Positions 49,434-61,400 of a stretch of DNA of 64,000 nt are shown here, piece by piece. A program made the position numbers and the translations under genes. The stretch's first letter is position 1; each line of letters begins with the position of its first letter. The DNA is from Echinococcus granulosus. Lineage: Eukaryota; Platyhelminthes; Cestoda; Cyclophyllidea; Taeniidae. The notes beneath the pieces were generated by a model. It saw nothing but the letters and a program-made list of their open reading frames with translations. It ran no database searches and was not told the DNA's origin. The stretch spans positions 781,980-845,979 of the forward strand of contig NW_020170387.1 in the NCBI RefSeq assembly GCF_000524195.1, given 5' to 3'.

Positions 49434-52400
49434 CCTATACTTTCCCAGCCGCCTACCCTTTTACCCACCCATCTACCCTTTACCTCTTGTAAATATTTAG
49501 TACTTGTGCGTCTCTTTCATCCTGTACAGAGAATATCCATCATTCTTCACCCTCTACATACATACGAAGCAGTAGAGAGGAAGGGGGAGTGGAGACGAGA
49601 GACGGTTCTCACCTCCTGCTCCTCGACCGCTGAACTGCCGTTTTACTGTAGTCTTTCCACGTTTTGTTCACTACGAGGGGGAGGAAGGAAAGACAAGGAA
49701 GTGATTCAATGTGCCTAGTTTTGCCCCTCAACTCTCACTTCACTTACCCTCCTCCTCTTTCCACTGTCGCTACTATCACCACCCTTGCGCTTCCCATTGC
49801 ATAAATTGATTTCGACAACCACCACTACTGTCGCTGAGACATCTTTCAACCATCGCCCTATGCAACTAGAGCATAATACTACTTTCTCCGTGTGCGTGCG
49901 GGCGTACGTGTGTCTGAGTTGTGGAAGCATGGGTGCAAAGAGGCAACGTAAGTTCCTCCTCATTCCCCACGCCGATATTGAAATCGATGTAACTTACCCG
50001 TCACTCTTCTTTCTGCCCTCACCAACTGCCATTCCTCTCCCCACTATTTTCTCTTCTACCCGTATAATCTGCTCTTCTTTTATTCCAGCTAGTGCCGCGA
50101 TTAAAAAAACAAGCGGTTTGAGAAATTAGATACCTTCTTTTGAATGAGAATACTTTTGTCCTGCGACTACTCTTGGGATCGAGCTTCTGGTTGAAAATGC
50201 ACGAAAGAGAGCCCTCCTATGCACTCTCTCATATTTCATACATCAATTAGCCCGGTTAGCCAATATCTGTTAGTTAAGCTTGCGAATTGGTGCTAAACCA
50301 AGTTAACGAGCCTTTTGTACGCCATGGATTTTGTGATGCTTGCATATGGTTCCGCAGCAGCGCTTCTTTCACTTTATTGCGGAGATGGGATACATTTCCG
50401 TGGTAGTATTCCACACATCGAACCAGCATGCAAGTAATTGAATCGTTGCATGCCAGATCCTGTTCAGCGTATTTACTGGAAGGTTTGGAATAAGGGTAGT
50501 TGTTCTAGCGTTCGTTTCTGCTTATTCCTCAGTTGAGCAGAAAACGAAGTTTGACTTTGACGATTGACAAAACTAATCCTGAAACTGCAAGTTTTTATAG
50601 TTTAAGGTACTTGTCGTCGTCCATAATTAAGCGGTCGTTTGCCAGTTCTTGATTTTTAAGTTCATGGGTGCTGCGTGGTCTTCGAATGCGTGCGCATATT
50701 GTCGATTGGGCTGTGACAAAGGACTTTAAATAACTTGATTTGAGAAATCAGCAGCCCGTGGTGATCTCCAATTAATTGCCGGTTATCTACCATAACAGCA
50801 GTTTCAGTCACTTAAGAATAATGATGGTCAGTCCAAATTTAAAGTGTGGGCAATTGGGAGAACTGTTTCAAAGTACTTTCAGTCAACGACCTCGTCCCAC
50901 TTAGAACAAGGAAATACTTACTTTTTCTATCCTTCTGTTCCCTAAACAGAATTATTTGGCGAGTAGGCGACACAAGAGAGCCCCACCGATCAGAGTTGAG
51001 AGTGCATGTACACGCACCTATAGTTTCTCCAAAAACCTGTGGGCCTTTTTTGGATACGCAGTAAGCTTTCCTGTGGGAAGTGTTACTAAGCCGGTGAAAA
51101 ATGTTTGTTTAGGGTAGCGCATGTTGCTTTCTCTCTGTGTACATGGAAGGCAGTTGATTGGTTTCACCTTTACGTATTTCAACCTCCAAGCAGTCAGTGG
51201 CAAAGCCTTGCCCTCAGATGTACCCCTTTATCTAAGGTTTTTTCGCCTGATGCAGCTTTGTCAACTGATCTATGATTAACAGCAGGACTGCATTGGGTGC
51301 AGCTTAATAAGGCATTATTTGATCTTATATTAATAAGGTGGTGCAAAATTAAACGCTTTTACAAATATTCTGTAGCGTACTTTGAATTAAAACTTTGCAA
51401 CGAACAAAGGTGAAGAGGGGAAATCATTCTCCGGCTACTATAATTTCATTCCATTTCTACATGAAGTCAGGCAATGATTTTAAAGCCCTGCTTGGCTTGT
51501 CACTTGAAAATTTCTCCCACTTTCGTTCTGCAAAATTGTTATGACTGTTCAAATTAGCAGTCTCGAAATCGCATTTGCGCTAAACTGTCTTAATCTTAAC
51601 CGATGTGATCCACCAGCCATGTATGCAAAATAGAACGAATATCATATCGTGTTAAGAAGCATAAAATAATTATGTATGACTTTCAGCCGACCAAATAGAT
51701 TTCGCACACTTTGGGTCTGCTGTCAAGGTGGTGTCTTATTAACCCATGAGCTTTCGGATGTGATCGCGGATGGCTGTATTTTCGGCTTTGCTGTGCTCAT
51801 ATATATAAACCCCTGACCCAAATTCGTCTAGCATTGTGCCATCGAACTACCTATTGCTATTGAAAGCACCGACTCGTTGGGATCCTGTCAGATTACACTC
51901 ACAAACCTTGGTACCGTTTGACACAGGACCTGTCCCTACAAATTGAAATACGTAAATGTTTGAGATTCTTTGTGAAACAGAGTCGAACTTTTGTGCGGGG
52001 CAATTTATCAACAGATTGGGGAACTACATCAGAGTTTGCAGTTTGCCATCATTTTGCCACACTAATTTATCCACCAAGCTCCACTAAATAAAAATGCATA
52101 ACTTGAAACACTCCATCAATTATGAGATAAGCCCATCCGGCTTCCATCCTATTTCCAAAAATTACCAATATTAAGCTAACGATCAAATTTTTGGAAAATC
52201 GCATGCAAATCACAACTAATTTCTCCAAGGCAAGGGCAGAACAAAAATTCCGAAATTATTTTTGGCCAGGAAAGTATAAAGCACTACGGCAGACATAAGT
52301 ACATGGTTGGTCGTAGTTTAGGGTGGTGTAGTTGACCACTGCATGACGTGAGATGTTGAGTGAAGTCCAGACCTGAAGGACAAAATTTCTCCAATCCGAC

Positions 52401-53075
52401 GTAACTGGCCACTTGGAGTTTGTCGCATCTGAGTTAACAGAAATTTTTCCTGAGAACCTGACGTCAAGTAAATCAAAGATGAAAAACAATCTGTTTTGCT
52501 CATTACATTTTTAGAGTGGACTATTTAACACATTATCATGATAAAACCATTTGATCAAGTGCACCAATTTTAGTCACACCACTCGATAAAAGAAAGTTGA
52601 TTTGAGAAAACTCATAACAGGTTTAAAATCCGTCAATGTAACTGCGCCTATTTAGGAAAACGTAATAGTAAATAAGGCACTTGCAAACAATGCGATTCCC
52701 TCCGCTTTAACGAGCGGAGTTCCTACATGATCCCTATTTTCCGTGAAAGTTGTCGCTGAAGTTAAAGTACTTAAATTGCGCTTAAACAACTATGACTTCA
52801 GAAGCGGGTGCAGAATAAACTAACATTAGCTCTACAGTTTTTAAAATCATGCTGCTTTTTAAATACTCTGTTTCATAAGCCCTTATTACTAAAATGATAA
52901 TCGATCCTCTCTTCTGATACCATAGAAAAATAGATGATTTCTTAACTATCAAATTATTCATTCGACATTATGGAAAACTTTATAATGGTAAAATATTACT
53001 GGGAGATCCATAGACAAGGCGTAGCTATTTCGTTAGCTGCCGTGTAAAGAGTGGCAAGTATTCGGTCGAAATAGG
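49434..53075. other. NALF 3' flank and intergenic DNA
   Basis: Sequence just after the NALF stop stays pyrimidine-rich to about 50.1 kb and probably contains the 3' untranslated region, although I found no canonical AATAAA close to the stop. The rest shows no supportable gene. Items listed elsewhere are a mariner-like terminal sequence at 51335 and a short perfect hairpin at 52700-52719. Confidence 0.4.
52700..52719. repeat. perfect 7-bp hairpin
   Basis: The arms ctccgct and agcggag are perfect reverse complements around the loop ttaacg. The stem is G/C-rich in an AT-rich neighbourhood. It does not match the histone mRNA stem-loop consensus, and no gene ends nearby on either strand. Its role is unknown and chance is possible. 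Confidence 0.5.
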
Positions 53076-53309
53076 TCAATAAAGTATAGGGCATGGGACA
53101 GGGAGGATTAATCTCCTTAATTCCTCCATGCTAAACCTCTGGTTTTGGTCGTCTCGTTTTTTCATATAAAGTCTAATAGTTTTCCACAAGCACTCTTCAC
53201 TTTCTGACAGTGATTTGTGAAACTTTTGAATTAAAGCAGTTTTAATAACCTCAACCAGGCATCTCTTTCCCTTTGGAGTAGCAGTAAACTTAAAATTAAC
53301 TCGATTTTT
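53076..53309 (-). CDS. coding-like terminal exon, unassigned
   Basis: Minus-strand frame of about 77 codons ending at TGA (53076), with an acceptor-like TTCTGTTTGTCAG just upstream. Composition is strongly protein-like: VNFKFTATPKGKRCLVEVIK, then SESEECLWKTIRLYMKKRDD, then QNQRFSMEELRRLI. The LWKxIRxxMKKR...FSMEELRRLI pattern is faintly like the C-terminus of Tc1-type transposases, but no DDE motifs are visible nearby, so I do not assign it. No start exon was found. It could be a gene remnant or the last exon of a gene whose other exons are short. Confidence 0.35.
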   Translation of the reverse strand, partial: KNRVNFKFTATPKGKRCLVEVIKTALIQKFHKSLSESEECLWKTIRLYMKKRDDQNQRFSMEELRRLILPVPCPILY

Positions 53310-53444
53310 CGCGTCTGACAAACAGAATCGCTTTCACGCTTGAGACATCTTATTTGTGGCCGATTTATGTAAAGCATGATCACGTCGATTAACATACTTT
53401 GTGACCACTGCACAGAGTTAGGAACCGCTGTGCATATTTGCAAT

Positions 53445-53637
53445 ACGTTGGTGGTTTAACTCCTGGTTTTGGCAAAGGGGCCAACTAGGGTCTCTGCCAA
53501 TGTACCTTAGCTGGGTGGGGTAGTTTTCGGGCCATGCCAGTAGACCCGACCCCTTCTGTATGCCAAATATACATATCCTTCCCGAGTATTGCCTTCTTTT
53601 GTCTTCAGAGAAGTCTCGGGGAGCTACATAATTGCCT
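53445..53637. repeat. dispersed repeat, copy 2
   Basis: This is the second copy of the repeat at 9520-9712, in the same orientation, about 44 kb away and similarly diverged. The ttggcaaaggggcca box, the tatgccaaatatacata box and the cttcagagaagtctc box appear in the same order and spacing. Neither copy lies in a gene I can support. Confidence 0.6.
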
Positions 53638-55937
53638 AGTAATCGACTGTCTTAAATAGCAGATACGAACGTATTTACGGTCGTTATCCTCTCCAACTTT
53701 GTTCCTCGTGGAAATGACTTGTGGAAGCTAGCAGTAGGGACAGAAATGATTTGCAAATTTGGGCTCAAAAACATTTATTGGCGATCATTATTTTGACGTG
53801 ATCTGGGATCATGCAATTCAAAGAATTTAATGGATCTAATAAGACCATTATAGCCCAGATTATTGTTTGTACTACCACGCGAAACACTATTCATGGTGAG
53901 TATACTACTACCGTCTAACAACTGAGGATGTTTACAAAATTTCGTAACTGCACCAAAACTCAATATGCACTAATCGCAAGGTCATGGACTCTTGGTTCTA
54001 CCACAAAGCACATCCCGAAAACCGACGTTGAATTTCACCATTATATAACTTGAAATTATGGCTAAAACGCTACCAGTGTTTGAGAGCACTTTAGCCAGCC
54101 CAACGGAAAGAAGACTGTCTTGTGTTTCAGGCATTGCGCCAGAGTATGGGCAGGCAGCCGACCAATGGGAATGCTGAGGATTTTCTAACTTTCTTATCCC
54201 AACAATTGCCTGCATTTTTATGAGTCACAATTAGGGAAAGTCTACTAAATAAATTATTATTTTATTTTAATTACAAGGTGGGTACTTCAGTATTTGCAAA
54301 CATTTTAAAACTTCAAATGAGACTATAATTCTGACACGAAATTCACATAAACTAATGGAAAGGATTATCGACACACAGAAATATATCCTTCGCAAAAATA
54401 GTTAAGCTCTGACCGCTGTTACTCGGAGTGAGTAGATGTAAAAGCGTTAATGCCTGATTTAGCACCTTTGTAAAAAGTTGTTTAAATGGTATTCTTTTAA
54501 GTTCAAGTAGGTTCGTCAATGGAAAACGCGTTTTCATCAAAATTGAAATCGGACCTTATCGGGAAATAGGTAAACAATGAAGTGGGCTAACACGAAAGAA
54601 GTAGACAGTAGCTTTATCGCAGCATCAGACGAATGACTTCGTCTTCCCGCGTGATAACTTGCGGTGTGTTTGAGTCAAGCCATAAATGGTCGGTAATTTC
54701 GACCTTACGCAGCCCTGCACATGTAGCAATTAGTTTTCAAGCCATTCTTCAGGTATTTACATAGCGACCTGGAAACATAGTTCGTGATTCAACTTGTCAT
54801 TAGCGCTGCAAGTGTTCAGCTTCACCCCACATCACCTATTTGCGTCTTACTGTTAGCCTGCAACCCGGATGCAGATAATAGTTACTGTGGTTTTTTACGG
54901 ACTAGATTAAGGTCAAAGGATGACCGACATTTTAGCCACAGGGGAGACATTCATGTCGCAGCACGTTTGACATCATGCCGAGTCAAGGCACAACAGAGTT
55001 AGCTGTTGCGTCAGTATCACGCGACTTTCTAAAATATCTGCCGGCTCGAATCATGTCATTAATCTGAGGGCATCAAATGAAGCGAGTGGTTGTAAGTCCA
55101 GTGCCCCACTGGTTGGACCTAATCCAGGACGAGTCGGCCGCAAGTCATTCTATAAACCAGGCAAATGCTACCTCAAGCATGACTGATTTCATTTTATGCA
55201 ATGTGCTCCTTCACCATCTTCGGGAATGCAAGTTGCTACCTTCACCATTGCTCTGGTTCTTTTGCGTGTTTAAATGAAGATATCAAAGTTGATTCTAAAA
55301 CTCCCTTAGGATGGGCTCAATGAGGGAATCTGAAGGCAAATCTGTTAAATAGGAAATGTAGCTAGTTTTTTGATATCCACTAAGGGCAGATACGGTAACC
55401 TGGAATGATGGGACAGCGATTGATTGATTAGTGAAATTCAACCTAACGCAAACTTCTTTGTTAATAAATGAATTCCATAGACTTTTCAGTTGATTGAATG
55501 TTAATTTGAGATTAAAAACAACTGATCTAAGGAGGAGTTGATTTGGGGTGTAGCCTGGTTCCATTTGAGCCTGATTAATAGAAAAGTGCGCATCATTCAT
55601 TTACGAATTCAACCTAATCACTAGATGGGAGTTTAGAGTTCCAAACTATCTTTGTCTCCAACTGAATTTTCCTGTGGATTGAAAAGTAGCTGATATATTA
55701 TGATTAGTTTTAAAGGGTAAGTAATATTTTCGGTGACGTTTTTAGTTGAAAACCGGATGTAAGTTTATTCGGGGTGAGTATGCTTATGAAACCAGTAAAA
55801 ACAACCCTACTTTTCTGAAGCGTAAGTTGTATTTAGACATCCCAATGAGGAATTAGACGAAGGAGAAATTGACTGCGTAAAATTGACTGCGTTAAAGCAA
55901 GCTTTTACATCTAAAAAGAAGTCCTTTTTAACATTGT
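53638..55937. other. intergenic, no supportable gene
   Basis: Minus-strand frames of 77 codons (53982-54215) and 101 codons (55295-55600) are open but show no motif or splice support. At about 55190-55245 a plus-strand segment (ctccttcaccatcttcggga) resembles the end of exon 1 of the gene at 56313. It may be part of the decayed duplicate described at 55938, but the match is short. Confidence 0.35.
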
Positions 55938-56085
55938 AGGGAAGATAGAAAAGCTAATATTGGAGCAGGCGAGAGGAAGGAGTTTAGCACAATTTCTCGA
56001 ATCACACTCTGGCCCAACCATGAAGCAATGAAGGAGAACTTGCATCAACCGCTGAGCCAGCTTCAAATCTCAATCAGTACAGGGT
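55938..56085 (+). pseudogene. decayed extra copy of the FAR1-like module exon
   Basis: From 55938 the plus strand is clearly related to exon 3 of the neighbouring gene (57384 onward). Both begin agggaagat, run through the equivalent of the GAxERxxS-I-R-LWxNHxAM block without visible frame damage, and reach a shared LHQ near 56050. The copy has lost the zinc-ligand cysteine (AGA-AAA where exon 3 has TGC-AGA) and the first His of the HNH motif (PNH), and it stops soon after. No matching acceptor or full upstream exons were found, so this is most likely a duplicated, degenerating exon rather than an active one. Confidence 0.65.
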
Positions 56086-56312
56086 AATTCCCCAGGGAAT
56101 GGTGACAGTTGTATCAGAGGAAGGTAGTGATATCATTGATGAACTTTGTAGTGGGGCCGGTTTACCTCATTGGACTGGTCAGTGGTTGACTAACCCTGAA
56201 AACCGCATCATTCATTGGATCAGGCTGCAGTCCACCAGCCAATAGAAATGAGGCGTGAGTCAACGAAGTTTCCATTGGTAAAATATTGCCCTGACGTGCA
56301 GTATTCACGAAC

Positions 56313-57650
56313 ATGACCGAGCGTCAGGTTGTCGCCAATGCCATTAAGAGTGCGGCTTATTCGTCATTCGATGATTTCCTTCAACACCTTCGTGGTTACG
56401 AGCTGGTAAGTTTATCGGCCCTCTTCTCTCGAATGCTCCAATTCTTGTTTCATGCCGTGTATTTGATCTCAATGATTTTTAAAATCACCGTCCTATAAAG
56501 TGGTAAATAGGTGAAATACAGGATGGCTTGACTGCAGTAATCTTAAACTATGACTGCTGGAATGGAATGGTTGAGGTGAGAAGCAGATCTAGGTTTTTAG
56601 TATTCCCAAAAATGGATTAACCGACAATTCAACGTTTTGCATAGGAAGAGTTCGATTCGCGTGTACCTTATTGAAGCATGGAAAAAATACGAAACGTAGT
56701 ATATCCAATGTATCCTTTATTGAGTGGAATTATTTTTTGAAAAAATACGATCATAATTCAGAGATGTGTGAAATATCCACCTTCCGACTAGCGCGATCAT
56801 AAGCTCAGTTTGAAATGACAGATGAAAGCTTGTCACTAACGTTCGTTTCATATTTTCTGCACAGTTGATTGGGTGTCGATATGTTATGCGAGACCCAGTA
56901 GAGTTCAAATTACCTGCGCCGCAGTCAATCAAGCAGTTGGTGTACAGAAGTGTCAACTTTGAATGCGAGCACAAGACTCGCACCAATTGTACTGCATGCT
57001 TCCGCCTGAAGGTGCAAAAGAGGAAGCTGCGAGTCGACGCTGTAAGGATTCGACACAATCATTTGTCTGAAAGGATACTCCCCACATCCGATACATTCAA
57101 TACGGACCCAATTTTCCGTGAGATTTTCCCCTCTAATCATCTTGTCATGGCTATGGAAGCTTTTTTGTCAAAGTTCGAGGAATTTGAGACGGTAAGGGTT
57201 CCCAATAGCAATCGACTTTCTATGCAGAAAACTGACTGCAGATTTGCTCGAAGCTTTAGTCACTACGATTCCATTGACAGTACGTTTGCCTTCCTAAATT
57301 GTTCCCAAACGTAGGTTGTTCAGTATTTTGGGTAACTAACACTTCAGGTGCTCATGATTGGAAACACTTTCTATCTATCGCCTAGGGAAGATTGCAGAGC
57401 AAATGTCGGTGCAGTCGAGAGAAACGGGTCAATCACGATTTTTCGGCACGAACTGTGGCACAACCATGGAGCGATGGAGGTGGGACCACAGAAACGAACT
57501 CCAAATCTGCACCAGTACAAAACCTGCTTTAGGAACATCTTGGAAATACTTGCCAACGGAATGACCGCGGAAACGTTAGAAGAATGCAATGATGTCATTG
57601 AGAAGATGCGGTACTGCTTAAGAAATCTTACCCCTGATCCATCAACTTAG
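56313..57650 (+). CDS. small protein with two FAR1/WRKY-GCM1-like zinc modules
   Basis: Three exons, all in phase 0: 56313-56405 (donor GTAAGT), 56865-57191 (acceptor TTCTGCACAG, donor GTAAGG) and 57348-57650, giving 240 residues. Module 1 (about residues 20-100) carries C65, then RTNCTAC (C73) and HNH at 95-97. This is the spacing of FAR1-type and other WRKY-GCM1 superfamily zinc-binding DNA-binding domains, best known from Mutator-like transposases and proteins derived from them. Module 2 (about 123-182) repeats the layout: a helix FLSKFEEFE, then IGNTFYL, EDCRA (C156) and HNH at 178-180. It lacks an equivalent of C65. Each module is cut by a phase-0 intron at the same place. An AATAAA follows 44 nt after the stop. 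There is no transposase catalytic core, so it may be a domesticated DNA-binding fragment. Function is inferred only. Confidence 0.7.
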
Positions 57651-57693
57651 CTACATTCATGTGAATCCTTTGTACATTATTCCCGGCTTGTTT

Positions 57694-57699
57694 AATAAA
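57694..57699 (+). terminator. AATAAA polyadenylation signal
   Basis: A canonical AATAAA 44 nt after the stop of the FAR1-like gene, followed by a GT-rich stretch (acgtgttttgtttg) typical of a downstream cleavage element. It supports 57650 as the true end of that gene and suggests a very short 3' UTR. Confidence 0.75.
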
Positions 57700-58242
57700 A
57701 ACGTGTTTTGTTTGAAGTAGCGCACGTTCCTATCAGACCAAGTGGACTTGTTTGTTACTTAAACCCGACAGGAGGCTAAGTGGGTGGGTTCACTCTAATT
57801 TGTCAGACTTCGTAGCGGGCAATTGGATCAACGTATAAAAACTGGAATGAACGTCCAAAAGTCTCGTCCGTTTTCAGGGTCCCAGTTGATATCCAAGAGG
57901 CAATAAGTAAAGCATTAGTATTCCAAATGAGCCAGAATAGGAAAGACCGCGACTTTAGACATTCTATCGTTACAAACTATCCATGTGGCAACGAATGGGA
58001 AAAGAGAAATATCAGCGTCGGAGAGCTTTCAAGCTTCATTTTCCTATGGAATCAGAAATAGTGAGTGACTAAGGTACTCCGTGGCTGATGACTACGAACG
58101 ACTCAACTCAACGTCCTGCTGATGATAGACTGTTCTAGTTAGGTCACGGCAATAATGCTCTTACGACATCTTGCCCAAGATCAGGTGTTGACATTAAGAA
58201 TGAAACTATAGGTGAAAAGTGGAATCCGATTCAGGTGTAAGG

Positions 58243-58248
58243 TTTATT
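58243..58248 (-). terminator. AATAAA polyadenylation signal for V-ATPase a
   Basis: A canonical AATAAA on the minus strand, about 170 nt downstream of the V-ATPase subunit a stop (58417). The two convergent genes here would end within about 550 bp of each other. Confidence 0.55.
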
Positions 58249-58416
58249 CAGGTCAAGTGAATTCAGAGTTGGGATGAGCAACGAAGTGTGCAAGACAAGT
58301 CAGAACAGAGGAGTCGGCAACAGGCCTACGAAATTCGCCAAAGGACAAGGGAGAGAAGACGAATGAAGAGGGATGTCAATCATGTCCCAAACGTGTCTTT
58401 TGCCAAAGTTCCTGAG

Positions 58417-61400
58417 TCACTCCACACTGAGCTTTTCGATGTTGGCAAAGGAGAATGGTTCAAAGAGGTAGCCCGAACCCTCGTAGAATTTGTTCTGGAA
58501 TTCCACCCTACAACGTCCAAAGGCAAAGGACCTCATCAGTCTAAAACACTTAAACTGACAAGGTTATTCACATATAAACAAGGTCAAACGAACGATGAGT
58601 CATGGCTAAGGTTGCTTCAGTGGTCGCCTGTCGGTAAACCGAAATACGAAAAAAAACGTAACAAGAAGCGGATATGTACATGAATTGAAACCCTTACCAA
58701 TGAAGACGAAGAGCGTGAAGGAAGGCAGAGAGGCCTTCCATAAGGACCAGAACACCGATTGTGAGGCCAGCCCACGCGGCAAACACAAAGAAGAGGATGA
58801 TACCACCGTAGTAGCCATTCACCTTGAGGCCGTTCATCATCACCATCTCCCAGAGTACCTCAGACAGCTCTGAATGACAAGGGTCACAAGCTAAGACCGA
58901 TTCCTAGTTGATATCGTATGCAATTTCTCCTGATATAAGCAGTTACAATGATCGAAATACAAGAGATGAGTGAGAACCTACGAGCATGTGCAAGACTGAG
59001 GGCCCACAGACGAAGGTAGGAGGCCGTATTAGAGATGCATCCGAGGCAAAATTCTATTGTGTGAATGGCCTGATACACCATCACTTCACCGAACACAAAC
59101 TGTAACGGTAAAAGAGCTATACATAACTTTTGGGCGATCACTTCTAAAGAGAGCTCAAGTTCGCTCCATAATCATCCCACTTAGTGCAATGTAGCCAAAA
59201 AGTACACAAGGAATCGTCCTGATGCTTACCAGTAGAGAACGTATGTGATATCAATGATTGCAAAGCCTAGTATGCACAAGCAAGTGTATGAAGCGGGCAA
59301 TAATTTGCAAAACACGACACGGGAAGGCGCATAGATAAGGAGGTAACGAAGAGAGCTTAAGTCCAGACCAGGGATGTTACCTCCTCGGAGTCGCCATGTC
59401 CACCGCTAGCGTGTGGCACCTCGGGATCGGAGGGTGGTTCAAATTTAGGCGAGGCCTCACTGCGAAATGGCACGTAGTCACTCGTTCCAGCCCCCACCAC
59501 AGAGTTGCCCGTGTTTCCCAACTCTCCAAATCCGGCTGAGCGAATCGCGGCCAGCTGCAAAATTCAGCAAAAGCAACCTTTAATGAAGGCCTTCGAGATC
59601 ATTCTGGTTAATTAGCTAACAAACAACTCATTAGTCAACAATCTACAGGGACGAGAAGGGAGACTTGAAGACACCAAAGGCAACAGGACTGTGGGGACGA
59701 ATTCGAATTGAGAAAGGGAGGCTGAATTTCAAAAAGTCAGCTCGTTAGATTCAATTAGGTATGAAGGTGATAATAAACTTTAAACGGCCATAAAGTGTGT
59801 GAAAACGGCGGCGACTTACGGTCCTGTGAAACTTGTGACGCCGATGAAGGATGAGCGGTTTCGCTAAAAGCATCCAGGGCACGCAGAGCAGGGCTATCAC
59901 CACCAAAATGCTTTGGACTATTGGCTGCAGATGAAATTGTTCGCAGTTATTGATGATTGATTCCATTTAAAGAACAGAAATTTTAGCGGCGTACATAATA
60001 CGAAAAAGGCATTATCAAGGAAATCCGACTTGTAATTCCAACAAATTCCGTAGGTTAAAGCTAACGATTTATAGGTGGTGAAGAAGCTAGATGGAAAAAA
60101 AATTCTGCTTTTAAATCTGAGGATAGGAAAAACCTCACTTTTAAGCGATTAAGGAATGAAAATTAGTTACTTGTACCACTAACAAGAGTACACAATACCA
60201 AGACTCTAGTGAGGCCGCTTCCTTTCAAATTCGCACAGCGAAACGAGGTGGAAGACAGAGAAACAAGGCAGAGGATGTGAAAAAGGCAAAGGGCAAGAAT
60301 AACAGATTAGATAAGTGCATCAATGGAGCAAGAGAACTAAAACTTCCAAGGTGAAAAGTGAGATTAACAGTGGAAGGAAAGGTGAAAACAATGTTTATTG
60401 ATTACATCAATATGTTATCATATACCTGCCCATTGTAGAGGGATTGCGTATCGTCCTTTTTTTCGTAGTCAAATTTCATCATGTTTATGAGGGCTAAAAA
60501 GCAAAATGAAGAGCAAAACATGACTTACTAAAGTACACATCATGCATTTTGTTGGCCGAAAACGACGATGATAAGAATTGAGAATTCCGATTACGAGTAT
60601 ACAAGGCATAAAAAACTGGGACCAAACAGTAGCTAATTTCACGAGCAGAATGTGGTAACTCACAAATAAGAAGGCTTGGAGCCGTGGCAGCATCTTTTGA
60701 GCAAAAAACGATCCATTTGTAAAAGATCATGAACACCAGATAGCCGAAGATAGAGAGCATAAAGAGAACTTCAGGAATCAAATCGCAGTAAATCGACAGG
60801 GAGTTTTTGAAGAACCTAGGCGTAGAAGTGAACGCTGTAACGCAGATATCAACATTCCACTGAAAGGAAAACCCAAAAGCGGCGAAAATATTAAGCGATT
60901 GTGATTGAACTTTTCGCTGACCAAGTCATCAGGCCTCCTAAACTCAAAGCCAATTCACCCCAATTTTGGCTTGGTCTTTTAACATGAAAATCAGAAAAAG
61001 AATTACTAGTTCGAGGATAAACAGAACGTTTTTCGAAAAGATGCCTTCAGATAAGCCTAAACTACTCGACTTCAAAAAAGCAAAGTGCACGACGGTTAGA
61101 GTAAAGGGAGGAAGCTGCTGGAACCAAAAAACAAATTATTCTGACAGGCGTAAAACAAAGTTGGGTAATGATTAAATTTGCGAAATGCTCGTCACGTCCA
61201 TTCGATATGCTCTGCCACGAAATATATGTTCTGAGCTTTAATAAACCAAAAAATGACTTATATACATAAAGCAAGTGGAGCATTGATTAAAACTACCCAA
61301 CTGATGATTCAGAAACGGTGTGATAAAGCCAAGAATCATTGGTCAAGCCTACGATTTGATAACATCTACTCAAATTTTCACCTAATCAATAAGTATGTTA

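Noticed and set aside
51330..52080. Complete mariner transposon
   Set aside because: Only one end looks mariner-like. No transposase motifs were found between it and the weak candidate partner end.
58288..58683. 131-codon plus-strand open frame
   Set aside because: It overlaps, on the opposite strand, the last V-ATPase a exon (58507-58417), which has a family-matching C-terminus and correct phase.
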